A stretch of DNA of 64,000 bases from NCBI RefSeq assembly GCF_003627965.1, contig NZ_RBWE01000001.1, positions 1,962,312 through 2,026,311 of the forward strand, given 5' to 3'. The stretch's first letter is position 1. Every line of letters starts with the position of its first letter. Shown piece by piece: positions 35,647 to 44,503 of this stretch. The notes under the pieces are model-generated. The model ran no database searches and was not told where the DNA came from. It was given only the letters and a program-made list of their open reading frames with translations. The DNA comes from Desulfofundulus salinus (GTDB taxonomy: Bacteria > Bacillota > Desulfotomaculia > Desulfotomaculales > Desulfovirgulaceae). The position numbers and the translations under genes were made by a program.

Positions 35647-36492
35647 CTATTCTCGGCAGGAGATCTGGCCGCAGAAGACCTCCTCTGCCGGGCCGGTCAT
35701 GTATAAATGATCGTCTTCCATCCATTCAATGAGCAGGGTTCCCCCGGGTAAGTGAACCTTGACCACACGGTCCGAGTAATTGTTCAGCACACCGGCCACC
35801 ACCGTGGCACAGGCCCCGGTACCGCAGGCCAGGGTAGGCCCCGCACCCCGCTCCCAAACCCGTACCCTTACCTCGCTCCTGTTTAAAACCTGCACAAACT
35901 CCACGTTGGTTTTACGGGGGAAAAGGGGATGCTTTTCCAGTTTTGGCCCCAACCCGTGCAGGTCTACCTGCTCCACATCGGGAACAAAAAGCACACAGTG
36001 GGGATTGCCCATGGAGACGGCAGTTATATGGAAGGTTTGCCCCTCCAGAACCAGGGGTTCATTGATCACCCGCCCCGGAGGACCAATCATGGGAATGTCC
36101 TGCCGTTCCAAACGGGGGATGCCCATATCCACCCGCACCGCGGCCACCCGCCCGTTCTCCAGCACCAGCCGGGGCACCATCACGCCGGCCCTGGTTTCGA
36201 TATGCATTACCTCTTTTTTGATCCCGCCCCGTTCGTAGAGATATTTGGCCACACAGCGAATGGCGTTGCCGCACATTTCTGCCTCGCTGCCATCGGCGTT
36301 AATGATCTGCATGAAAGCATCGGCCCTGGGGCTTGCACGGAGGAGCACCAGGCCGTCGGCCCCAATACCAAACTGGCGGTGACAGAGCAGCCGGGCTGTT
36401 TCAAATAAATCCTCCCCACCCGGCCACTCCTGTTTTACCAGATCAACCAGGATAAAATCGTTTCCCAAACCGTGTACTTTAAAGAACTGCAA
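35647..36492 (-). CDS. dapF: Diaminopimelate epimerase
   Basis: Converts LL- to meso-diaminopimelate for lysine and peptidoglycan. 281 aa. The two catalytic cysteines lie in [10 protein letters not shown] and [10 protein letters not shown]. The start is TTG 36492 ([17 protein letters not shown]) behind AAGGAGG. It is the first gene of dapF-dapL-aminotransferase. Confidence 0.96.
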   Translation of the reverse strand: MQFFKVHGLGNDFILVDLVKQEWPGGEDLFETARLLCHRQFGIGADGLVLLRASPRADAFMQIINADGSEAEMCGNAIRCVAKYLYERGGIKKEVMHIETRAGVMVPRLVLENGRVAAVRVDMGIPRLERQDIPMIGPPGRVINEPLVLEGQTFHITAVSMGNPHCVLFVPDVEQVDLHGLGPKLEKHPLFPRKTNVEFVQVLNRSEVRVRVWERGAGPTLACGTGACATVVAGVLNNYSDRVVKVHLPGGTLLIEWMEDDHLYMTGPAEEVFCGQISCRE

Positions 36493-36531
36493 TTAGGTAA
36501 GCCCTCCTTAAGATCCTGCCGCCTAACCCCA

Positions 36532-36551
36532 CTTGGTTTGGCGACAGTACC
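36532..36551 (-). repeat. Single repeat end matching the inverted-repeat element at 52 kb
   Basis: Read on the minus strand, the 20 bases from GGTACTGTCGCC match the left end of the 52.15-kb element at 18 of 20 positions. It lies 40 bases upstream of dapF. No second arm is visible here, so it may be a solo end or remnant. Confidence 0.5.
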
Positions 36552-36643
36552 CCTGAATCGTATTATTTCCTTAGTCGGAAGGGACAAAATTAATACTTCG
36601 CCCTGCCCGGCAGTTTTCCTGCAAAAGATCCAAAGTTCGGGCT

Positions 36644-39391
36644 CTAGACTTTAATATACATTATTTTTTCCCTGACCCGCAACTGCAGGTGCCTGAAGGC
36701 GGTATTAAACAGGGGCGGGGTCAGGGAGACCAGAATAACAACCAGCCAGTGCGGAGCATCCAGGGGTACGGTATGAAATGCCGGCTGCAAATAGGGTACA
36801 TAAGTAACCGCCAGTTGTAAAAGTATGGAACAGAGTACTGCCGCCAGCAGGTGGGGATTAGAGAACAACCCCACTTCCCAGATGGTATGATGTTCCGAAC
36901 GACAGGTAAAGACAAAAAACAGCTGGGAAAAAACCAGGGTGTTAAAGGCCATGGTCCGGGCCAGATCCAGGTGGCCGTAACCCAGGGAATAAACGCCGGC
37001 AAAAACGATCAATGTACCCAGGCCGATAGCCAGGCCGCTGCCCAGGATACGCCAGGCCAGGCCGTGGGCAAAAATACTCTCCCGGGGGTGCCGGGGCGGC
37101 CTGTACATGATGTCGGGATCGGGCGGATCTACCCCCAGGGCCATGGCCGGCAACCCGTCGGTAACCAGGTTCATCCATAATATCTGAATGGGCAAAAGGG
37201 GTAAAGGCAGTCCGGCCAGCACGGCAAAAAACATGACCAGCACTTCCCCCACATTGCAGGAAAGCAGGTAACGGATAAATTTGCGAATATTATCATAGAT
37301 ACCTCGCCCCTCCTCCACGGCGGCCACAATGGTGGTAAAATTATCGTCGGCCAAAACCATGGAGGAAGCCTCTTTGGTTACGTCCGTCCCGGTTATGCCC
37401 ATGGCAATACCGATATCCGCTTCCTTAATTGCCGGGGCATCATTGATCCCGTCTCCGGTCATAGCCACCACATGGCCGGCCTGCTTCAGTGCCCGTACAA
37501 TGCGAAGTTTGTGCCGGGGCGACACCCGGGCGTATACCGCCACTTCCCCCACAATCCGCCCTAATTGCTCATCGTCCAGCTGGTCCAGTTCGCTTCCGGT
37601 TAAAATGCGCCCCTGCCTTCCCAAAAGACCCAGCTCCCTGGCCACGGCCGCAGCAGTCAGGCGGTGATCGCCGGTAATCATCACCACCTTGATTCCCGCC
37701 CGGCGGCAGCGTTGCACGGCCATCACTGCCGCCGGCCGGGGCGGGTCGATCATCCCCGCCAGGCCCACAAAAACGAGATTTTGTTCTACCTCCGCTTCCG
37801 TCAACTCCCCTGTGGATGCTGGCCCCAGCCTGCACCAGGCCAGGGCCAGGACCCGCAGGGCGTCGGAAGCCATGGCGGCATTCTGCCGTAAAATTTCTTC
37901 CCGCTGGCGGGGTGTTAAAGGAACTATGCGGCCCTGGCGGTAATGATGGGTACAGAGCTCGAGCACAACATCGGGCGCCCCTTTGACATAGGCAACCAGG
38001 GTGCCATCAGCTTGCTTGTACACCACGGACATGCGCTTGCGTTCGGAATCAAAGGGGAACTCCATGACCCTTTGCTCGTGGCGTTCCAGTTCTTCCCGCC
38101 AGAAGCCCCCCTTGGCCGCCATGACCAGCAACGCCCCTTCGGTGGGATCGCCGTTGATGGACCAGACGGGGGATTCCCGGCAGGCCAAACTGCGAAACAA
38201 TCCTCCTATGGAAATCCCGCTGCGGGTAAGCACCGCATTATTGCACAGGGCGGCAATCTTGAAAAATAACTGGAGCTCCTCGGCACGGGGGGACAGCGAG
38301 GTAATGATTTGCCCCTTGGGATCATACCCTTCTCCAGTAAACTCCAGGGGAACCTGGCCCACCACGGCCCGACGCACCGTCATTTCATTTTGAGTCAGGG
38401 TACCGGTTTTGTCGGAACAGATCACCGTGGCGCAACCCAGAGTCTCTACCGCCGGCAACTTGCGAATGATAGCCCGACGCCGGATCATGCGCTGCACCCC
38501 AATGGCCAGGGCGACGGTAACAATGGCGGGCAGCCCCTCGGGAATGGCTGCCACGGCCAAACTCACTCCGGCCAGGAACATCTGGTGGGCCGGCTCACCG
38601 CGGTAAATGCCCACCGCCACCACCAGGGCACAAACCAGCAGGCAAAAAGCCACCAGTCCCCGTCCCAACTGGGCCAGGCGGCGCTGCAGGGGAGTCTCTT
38701 CACTCCCCGCCTCTTGAATTAACCCGGCAATGCGGCCCATCTCGGTGGCCATTCCCGTGGCCACCACTATCCCCCTCCCCCGGCCGCGGGTTACCACTGT
38801 CCCCAGGTAGGCCATGTTACGGGCATCTCCAGGGGTAACCCTGCCCGAAATGGGCTCTACCTTCTTTTTAACGGGGGCGGACTCACCGGTAAGGGCAGAC
38901 TCCTCTATTTCCAGGTTTACCGCCTCCAATAGCCGCAGGTCGGCCGGCACCCGATCTCCCGCCTCCAGTAAAACCACATCCCCGGGTACCAGTCCTGCGG
39001 CGGAGGTCTTTTGTTCCATCCCCCCCCGGATCACCCGGGCCTCGGGAGCGGTGAGCTCTTTTAAAGCCTCCATGGAGCGCTCGGCCCGGTATTCCTGGAT
39101 ACAACCCAGGATGGCATTGATGATCACAATGACCATAATGGTGGCAGCATCCATAAACTCTCCCAAAAAACCGGAGATCACAGTAGCCGCCAGCAAAATT
39201 AAAACCATGAAATCTTTAAACTGTTCCACGAACATCCGCCATAAAGGCACCCGCGGTGCCCTGGCCAGTTCATTGGGGCCAAAGCGGGCGGCCCTCTCCC
39301 TGACCTCCCGCTCATCCAGGCCCCGGTGCGGATCGGACTGAAACACCGCTGCCACTTCTTCGCCAGTTAAGGAATACCATTGTTCCGGCAT
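36644..39391 (-). CDS. SERCA-like calcium-transporting P-type ATPase
   Basis: 915-aa P-type (IIA) cation pump. The phosphorylation site is CSDKTGTLTQNEMT, TGES lies in the actuator domain, and MTGDGINDAPA in the hinge. Calcium ligands match SERCA: AAIPEGLPAIVTVALAIG in M4, SCNVGEVLVMFFA in M5, NLVTDGLPAMALGVDPPD in M6. It probably exports Ca2+, though Mn2+ is possible. It is monocistronic, with about 150 bases before dapF on one side and a 618-bp gap on the other. GGGGTGAGGG precedes the ATG. Confidence 0.94.
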   Translation of the reverse strand: MPEQWYSLTGEEVAAVFQSDPHRGLDEREVRERAARFGPNELARAPRVPLWRMFVEQFKDFMVLILLAATVISGFLGEFMDAATIMVIVIINAILGCIQEYRAERSMEALKELTAPEARVIRGGMEQKTSAAGLVPGDVVLLEAGDRVPADLRLLEAVNLEIEESALTGESAPVKKKVEPISGRVTPGDARNMAYLGTVVTRGRGRGIVVATGMATEMGRIAGLIQEAGSEETPLQRRLAQLGRGLVAFCLLVCALVVAVGIYRGEPAHQMFLAGVSLAVAAIPEGLPAIVTVALAIGVQRMIRRRAIIRKLPAVETLGCATVICSDKTGTLTQNEMTVRRAVVGQVPLEFTGEGYDPKGQIITSLSPRAEELQLFFKIAALCNNAVLTRSGISIGGLFRSLACRESPVWSINGDPTEGALLVMAAKGGFWREELERHEQRVMEFPFDSERKRMSVVYKQADGTLVAYVKGAPDVVLELCTHHYRQGRIVPLTPRQREEILRQNAAMASDALRVLALAWCRLGPASTGELTEAEVEQNLVFVGLAGMIDPPRPAAVMAVQRCRRAGIKVVMITGDHRLTAAAVARELGLLGRQGRILTGSELDQLDDEQLGRIVGEVAVYARVSPRHKLRIVRALKQAGHVVAMTGDGINDAPAIKEADIGIAMGITGTDVTKEASSMVLADDNFTTIVAAVEEGRGIYDNIRKFIRYLLSCNVGEVLVMFFAVLAGLPLPLLPIQILWMNLVTDGLPAMALGVDPPDPDIMYRPPRHPRESIFAHGLAWRILGSGLAIGLGTLIVFAGVYSLGYGHLDLARTMAFNTLVFSQLFFVFTCRSEHHTIWEVGLFSNPHLLAAVLCSILLQLAVTYVPYLQPAFHTVPLDAPHWLVVILVSLTPPLFNTAFRHLQLRVREKIMYIKV

Positions 39392-39655
39392 TGGCCCTCA
39401 CCCCTACCATTGCGGTTTGTCCCACTTAAACATATGCGCATCACCTGGCAAAAATAACCTCCGAGGGGCATGATCCAAACTATCCCTTTGCTAAAGCTGG
39501 CAAAGGGAGCGGGGCAGCACAAAAACCATTTACGAAACGTGGCGCGGTGGTAAACAAACCGCGTATCTTGCGTAATCCTGTCGATATTGGTGCGGTACGG
39601 AAAAACGGTAGCAGAATCCTTGCCCGTACCTTGCGGGCCGCCGGCCGGAAGTGAT

Positions 39656-39979
39656 AAACTGTTTGTAAATATTCAGTAAGCCCGGTTGGATGCGGCGCTG
39701 TCCCCGCTCACTCCAGTGCTCCGCGCCGACAGCACCGCGGCTCGCTTCGGACCGGCTCTGGCTCTCTGCGGATTGCCCGCCACTAATCATTCTTCGTTGT
39801 TACCTTTTGAAACAATATGTCTTAAAAGGTCCTCTTCCGGGTAGTTCATCATGCGTCCTCGAGAGCCGAGCCGGCAGCCTCGCTTCACCGGGTGCTGTTA
39901 CCGGCGCTTCGCAAGTCGTTCGCTCCGGACAGCGCCGCATCCTCCTCATAACGGTTTTACTAAATATTTTCAACTGTTT
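39656..39979. repeat. Long imperfect inverted repeat (MITE-like) between the calcium ATPase and rqcH
   Basis: Within the 618-bp gap 39392-40009, two arms of roughly 110-120 bases face each other. They share AAAC(T/A)GTT near the outer ends, an AAATATT-AGTAA segment, a perfect 16-bp block GGATGCGGCGCTGTCC (39688-39703 against 39927-39942), and a CGCCG/ACAGCACC block. About 90 bases of unrelated sequence lie between. No credible gene fits. The rest of the gap (39392-39655) holds only small hairpins such as CGCGGT-ACCGCG near 39543. Confidence 0.7.
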
Positions 39980-40009
39980 GGTAACATGCCAGTGGAAAGG
40001 AAGTCTTCT

Positions 40010-41767
40010 ATGCCTTTTGATGGACTGGTAATGGCAGCGGTACGCAAAGAGTTGGAAAACGAACTGCTCGATGGACGCATTGACAGAATCTACCAACCTT
40101 CTCCCCTGGAGATACATTTGCTCATCCACCGCCCGGGCACCCGGGCCCGCCTGCTGCTTTCCGCTCATCCGGAAAACGCCCGGGTACACTTAACCGGGCG
40201 GGTAAGGGAAAACCCCCCATCCCCACCGGTATTTTGCATGGTCCTGCGTAAGCACCTGGAGGGAGGCCGCATCCGGGAAATCCACCAGCGGGGGCTGGAC
40301 CGGGTACTGGTTTTCCAGGTTCAGAGCTATAACGACCTGGGAGAACCCTGCCTCAAGGAACTGATATGTGAAATCATGGGGCGGCACAGCAACATTATTC
40401 TGGTTAACCCCGATACAAAGCAAATTATTGACGCCATCAAGCGCTATACCTACGCCGTCAGCCGCCACCGGGAGGTTTTGCCCGGGCGGGAATATATACC
40501 CCCACCGGAACAGCACAAACTAAATCCCCTTGAACTGAAAGAAGAGGAATTCCGCCAGGCGTTGCTAGAAGCTCCCCTGGAAACCCCAGTAGCCGCTATC
40601 TTGCAGCGCATCCTGGATGGGATTAGCCAGGTGATGGCCCGGGAGATCCTTTGCCGGGCCGGACTGGCTCAAGATCTTATTTTGGACCATTGCGGGGAAT
40701 ATGAAATAGTGGTTTTGTGGCAGGCAATTCAACAAATGGCCGGCGCCATTGCCCGGGGAGAATTCCAACCTTCCCTGGTGCTGGACGAACAGGGCAGGCC
40801 CAGGGAATTTGCCGCCTTTGATCTAACCCATTTTCACCCTTTAACCCGCCGGCAGGGCAGCATGAATGCTTTAGTCGATCTCTTTTATACGGCCAGGGAA
40901 GAAGACCAGGCTTATCAAAGTAAAAAACAATCCCTGCTTACCGTGGTGCGGCGGGAGATGGGTCGCCTATCCCAAAAGCTTTCCCTGCAGGAGGAAAGCC
41001 TGGCCAAAGCCGAACGGGCAGAAGAATATAGAATCTTTGGGGAACTGCTCACGGCCAACCTGTATCGCCTGGAAAAAGGTCTTAGCGAGGTTACCCTGGA
41101 AAATTTCTACGACCCGGAAAAAAAGATGGTAACCATTCCGCTCGATCCCCGGTTGAGCCCGGTGCAAAATGCCCAGGCCTACTTTAAAAAATATACCAAG
41201 GCCAAACAAACCAGGGAGGAAACCGGAAACCGGATAGAGCAAACCCAAAGAGAGCTGGAATATTTAAAGGGCGTAGAAACGGCCATTACCCAGGCCACAA
41301 CCGTACTAGAACTGGTGGAAATCAGGGAAGAACTGGAGGAGCAAGGCTACTTGAAGCCGGCAAGCAGGGAAAAGAAAAGGGAACCGGAAAAACCCCGGCC
41401 CCTTGTTTTTACTTCCAGCGATGGTTTTACCATTTTAGTGGGAAGGAACAACAAGCAAAACGACTACCTCACCCTGCGCCTGGCCAAAGGCGAAGATGTC
41501 TGGCTGCACACCAAGGACATCCCCGGTTCCCACGTGCTCATTCGCACCGGCGGACGGACAGTACCGGAAACCACCCTGGCCGAAGCTGCCTCCCTGGCCG
41601 TTTATTTCAGCCGGGCCAGGGAATCGCAAAACGTGCCGGTGGACTATACCCTGTGCAGAAACGTACACAAACCCCGGGGAGCCCGTCCCGGCTACGTTAT
41701 TTATACCGGACAGCGCACCCTCATCGTTAATCCCAATCAGGAATTGGTAAAAAGGCTCAAGGCGTAA
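40010..41767 (+). CDS. rqcH: Ribosome quality-control factor RqcH (NFACT family)
   Basis: 585-aa homologue of Rqc2/NEMF, which adds C-terminal alanine tails to nascent chains on stalled 50S subunits. The NFACT-N domain starts MPFDGLVMAAVRKEL, with the LDRVLVF Asp-Arg pair and EIMGRHSNIILV. A coiled-coil middle part follows, then the NFACT-R domain (VGRNNKQNDYLTLRLAKGED, LHTKDIPGSHVLI, NVHKPRGARPGYV). ATG 40010 has AAAGGAAG upstream; the frame is open further upstream but that part is repeat DNA. Confidence 0.95.
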   Translation: MPFDGLVMAAVRKELENELLDGRIDRIYQPSPLEIHLLIHRPGTRARLLLSAHPENARVHLTGRVRENPPSPPVFCMVLRKHLEGGRIREIHQRGLDRVLVFQVQSYNDLGEPCLKELICEIMGRHSNIILVNPDTKQIIDAIKRYTYAVSRHREVLPGREYIPPPEQHKLNPLELKEEEFRQALLEAPLETPVAAILQRILDGISQVMAREILCRAGLAQDLILDHCGEYEIVVLWQAIQQMAGAIARGEFQPSLVLDEQGRPREFAAFDLTHFHPLTRRQGSMNALVDLFYTAREEDQAYQSKKQSLLTVVRREMGRLSQKLSLQEESLAKAERAEEYRIFGELLTANLYRLEKGLSEVTLENFYDPEKKMVTIPLDPRLSPVQNAQAYFKKYTKAKQTREETGNRIEQTQRELEYLKGVETAITQATTVLELVEIREELEEQGYLKPASREKKREPEKPRPLVFTSSDGFTILVGRNNKQNDYLTLRLAKGEDVWLHTKDIPGSHVLIRTGGRTVPETTLAEAASLAVYFSRARESQNVPVDYTLCRNVHKPRGARPGYVIYTGQRTLIVNPNQELVKRLKA

Positions 41768-41791
41768 CCGCCGGAATCGCACCTTTCAGGA

Positions 41792-42766
41792 TCAGCCCCC
41801 GGCGGCCAGCCTTAACCCTGCGGCGGCAATCATGTCCAGGTCCTTTTGTACTTCATTGCCCCGGGTGGTGAGATAGCTGCCGATCATCAGACCGTTAACG
41901 GCAACCTCCAGGGCTTTTTGCTGTTTTTCCCCCAAACCGGGCTCCCGCCCCCCGCACAGGCGCAAAACGGCCCGGGGCATGATCAGGCGGAAAAGGGCCA
42001 GGGTTCTGAAGATCTCCTCTACCGGCAGGGGCTTTTGTCCGGCCAGGGGCGTGCCGGGAATGGGATTTAAAATGTTTACCGGAACTGATGTTACCCCAAG
42101 TTCCCGCAGTTCCAGGATCATTTCCATCCGGTCAGCCATGGTTTCCCCCATTCCGATGATCCCACCGGAACAAACCTTTAATTCGGCCGACCGGGCGGCC
42201 CGGATGGTAGCCACCCTATCCTCAAAGGTATGGGTGGTGCAGATGTGGGGAAAATAACTCCGGCCGGTTTCCAAATTATGATGATAGGTGGTTACCCCGG
42301 CTTCCCTTAAACGCCGGGCCTTATCCCAATCAATGATCCCGAGGGAAGCACAGAGTTCCAGGCGGGTTTCGGTCCGAAGCACCCGGTAAATGTCCAGCAC
42401 CCGCTCAAAATCCCGCTGTCCAATGCCCCGGCCGCTGGTCACCAGGGCAAAACGTCGTGCCCCGGCGGCTTCCATGCGCCGGGCCTTTTCCAGGGCCTCT
42501 TCCGGCCCAATCAAAGGATAAGTTTTCGCCCCGGTCCGGTAGCGGGAGGATTGGGCGCAAAAACGGCAGTCTTCACTGCAAAGACCAGACCGGGCATTGA
42601 TGATGGAACAGAGCTCCACTTCCCGGCCCCCGAAGCGCTCGCGTACCTGCCGGGACAAGTCTACCAACTCCTCCAGCTTCTCCGGCGGCCAGCTGGCCAG
42701 GGCAAATGCTTCTTCCCGGGTTAAGCCCTCTCCTTCCAGGACCCTATTTTTCATCTCCTGCCACAT
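41792..42766 (-). CDS. bioB: Biotin synthase
   Basis: Radical-SAM enzyme inserting sulfur into dethiobiotin. 324 aa; the SAM cluster cysteines are in CSEDCRFCAQSS, and the [2Fe-2S] ligands include INARSGLCSEDC, CASLG, and SGGIIGMGET further on. ATG 42766 lies only 3 bases after a likely 33-codon gene, suggesting coupled translation. It is the last gene of the bioY-D-A-B operon. Confidence 0.96.
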   Translation of the reverse strand: MWQEMKNRVLEGEGLTREEAFALASWPPEKLEELVDLSRQVRERFGGREVELCSIINARSGLCSEDCRFCAQSSRYRTGAKTYPLIGPEEALEKARRMEAAGARRFALVTSGRGIGQRDFERVLDIYRVLRTETRLELCASLGIIDWDKARRLREAGVTTYHHNLETGRSYFPHICTTHTFEDRVATIRAARSAELKVCSGGIIGMGETMADRMEMILELRELGVTSVPVNILNPIPGTPLAGQKPLPVEEIFRTLALFRLIMPRAVLRLCGGREPGLGEKQQKALEVAVNGLMIGSYLTTRGNEVQKDLDMIAAAGLRLAAGG

Positions 42767-42769
42767 AAG

Positions 42770-42871
42770 CTAAAACCCCCAAAGATTTTCAACTAAATTT
42801 ATCCAGGCATGGGGTTCACCTGCTTTTTTAGGGTTGGGATAAGAACTTTTCCCTTGTTCATCGAGCGGCAT
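42770..42871 (-). CDS. Probable small protein (33 aa) in the biotin operon
   Basis: An open frame of 34 codons fills most of the 164-base gap between bioA and bioB. It starts with ATG behind AAGGTG (5-base spacing) and ends TAG, three bases before the bioB ATG. The peptide begins MPLDEQGK, has PNPKKAGEP, and finishes AWINLVENLWGF, an amphipathic, Trp-containing end that looks like real protein. Nothing is known of it; a role with BioB, for example in cluster or sulfur delivery, is speculation from position. It could also be only a leader that couples translation. Confidence 0.55.
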   Translation of the reverse strand: MPLDEQGKSSYPNPKKAGEPHAWINLVENLWGF

Positions 42872-42930
42872 CACATCACCTTCAAAAGGCGGCAGTCTTT
42901 TTCTACGAAAAATGGGATTAGATGGCTTTT

Positions 42931-44298
42931 TTACTCACCCGTGACCACGGCTATGGATTCATAAGTGATCTCCAGGACCTGGTTTAACTCCTCTTCCGAC
43001 ATGGTCAGTACGGGCATGAGCACGATCACATTACCCAGGGGACGGATAACCAGCCCTCGCCGGCGGGCCTCCAGGATCACCCGGTGGCCCACCTGCTCCT
43101 CCAAAGGGTAAGGTTGTTTGGTCTTCTTATCCGCCACCAGCTCAATACCCACCATCATGCCCCGCTGGCGGATGTCCCCCACATGGGCCAGCTCCCAGAA
43201 ACCTTCCAGCTTCCGGCGCAAAAGTTCAATTTTGGGCTGCAGAGCGGCCAGCAAATTTTCCTTTTCAAATAACTCAATGCTGGCCAGGGCGGCAGCACAG
43301 GCCAGGGGATTGCCCGTGTAGGTATGGCCATGATAAAAGGTCTTGCATTCCTCCGGTTTACCCAGAAAGGCGCTATAAACCTCGTCGGTAGTCAGGGTGG
43401 CGGCAAGGGGGAGATATCCTCCGGTAATACCCTTGGCCAGGCACATCAAATCGGGAGAAACCCCTTCGTGTTCACAGGCAAAGAGTCGCCCCGTGCGGCC
43501 AAAACCCACCGCCACCTCATCGGCAATCAGCAGAACGCTATACCTGATGCATAGCTCACGCACCCGGCGGAGGAAACCGTCCGGTGCGGTGATCATCCCG
43601 GCGGCCCCCTGAACCAGGGGTTCGATGATCAATGCGGCAACCTCCTGGTGGTGCGCCTTTAGCAGTTCTTCCAGCCGGTCCACACAGGCCATCCCGCAGC
43701 TTTTCCTTTCTCTTTCCAGCGGGCAGCGGTAGCAATAGGGAGCGGGGGCGTGGAGACATTCAAAAAGCAGGGGCTTAAAGATGCCGTGAAAAAGGGGCAT
43801 GCCGCCCACGCTGACCGAACCAATGGTGTCCCCGTGGTAGGCTTCCACCAGGGAGATGAACTTCGTCTTGCTGCGGAAGCGCCCCCCTTCCTTTTGCTGC
43901 CAGTATTGAAAGGCCATTTTTAAAGCAATCTCCACGGCGGTGGCCCCGGCGTCGGAATAAAAAACTTTATTGAGCCCCGGGGGAGTAATCTCCACCAGCT
44001 TTTTGGCCAGGAGGATCGAGGGGATGTTGGCCAAACCCAACAGGGTGGAATGGGCTATTTCATCCAGCTGTTCTTTGATGGCCCGGTTTAATACGGGATG
44101 ACAGTGGCCGTGTACGGTCACCCAGAGGGAGGAAACTCCATCCAGGTAGCGGTTTCCCTCCACATCAATAAGGTAGCTTCCCTCACCCCGGGCAATAATC
44201 AGGGGTTTTTCCTGGGCATATTGCTGCATCTGGGTAAAGGGATGCCAGACGTACTCCTTGTCCCACTGTTCCAAAAGGGCGGGATCGTATTTAATCAA
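42931..44298 (-). CDS. bioA: Adenosylmethionine-8-amino-7-oxononanoate transaminase
   Basis: Converts KAPA to DAPA using SAM as amino donor, in biotin synthesis. 455 aa, class III aminotransferase: DGVSSLWVTVHGHCHPVLN, EAYHGDTIGSVSVGG, LIADEVAVGFGRTG and the PLP lysine in CLAKGITGGYLPL. TTG 44298 follows GGAGGTG, giving MIKYDPALLEQWDKEYVWHP, the usual start; the frame is open to 44361 but that is repeat sequence. Confidence 0.95.
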   Translation of the reverse strand: MIKYDPALLEQWDKEYVWHPFTQMQQYAQEKPLIIARGEGSYLIDVEGNRYLDGVSSLWVTVHGHCHPVLNRAIKEQLDEIAHSTLLGLANIPSILLAKKLVEITPPGLNKVFYSDAGATAVEIALKMAFQYWQQKEGGRFRSKTKFISLVEAYHGDTIGSVSVGGMPLFHGIFKPLLFECLHAPAPYCYRCPLERERKSCGMACVDRLEELLKAHHQEVAALIIEPLVQGAAGMITAPDGFLRRVRELCIRYSVLLIADEVAVGFGRTGRLFACEHEGVSPDLMCLAKGITGGYLPLAATLTTDEVYSAFLGKPEECKTFYHGHTYTGNPLACAAALASIELFEKENLLAALQPKIELLRRKLEGFWELAHVGDIRQRGMMVGIELVADKKTKQPYPLEEQVGHRVILEARRRGLVIRPLGNVIVLMPVLTMSEEELNQVLEITYESIAVVTGE

Positions 44299-44349
44299 AT
44301 CGAGCACCTCCGGAAGAAATAGACTGGATAAATGCCCGGTTGGCTGCCG

Positions 44350-44448
44350 CCCAGCACTCACCCCAAAATATGACTATACTACCGGCGTTCCAGGTTTAAA
44401 TGGCACATCGGGTTTCGAAAAGAGCCAGTAATCATGGTGAGTGCTGGG
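44350..44448. repeat. Short inverted-repeat element (99 bp) between bioD and bioA
   Basis: Ends are perfect 13-bp inverted repeats: CCCAGCACTCACC (44350-44362) and GGTGAGTGCTGGG (44436-44448). The 12-bp core CCCAGCACTCAC, with almost the same spacing, recurs at 52203-52298. Interiors are mostly different. No target-site duplication is obvious. Possibly a very small MITE. Confidence 0.6.
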
Positions 44449-44481
44449 TCCACTCGCCCATTTTAAGCGCAACGTTTTCAT
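44374..44481 (-). CDS. Possible small ORF (35 aa) between bioD and bioA
   Basis: ATG 44481, weak ribosome site (AGGA), TAG at 44374. The peptide begins MKTLRLKWASG and contains WLFSKPDVPFKPGTP. It overlaps the repeat element, which argues against an old conserved gene, and the upstream signal is poor. It is listed because the 205-base gap is otherwise empty. Low confidence. Confidence 0.25.
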   Translation of the reverse strand: MKTLRLKWASGPSTHHDYWLFSKPDVPFKPGTPVV

Positions 44482-44503
44482 TTCATCCTGGGAGCAAGCA
44501 CGT

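Noticed and set aside
36493-36643. Lysine riboswitch or T-box ahead of dapF
   Set aside because: No T-box sequence, specifier stem or lysine-aptamer pattern could be found; only a repeat end and the dapF ribosome site are visible.
39530-39790. 86-codon minus-strand frame in the calcium ATPase-rqcH gap
   Set aside because: It runs across the inverted repeat with no start signal and reads like translated repeat DNA.
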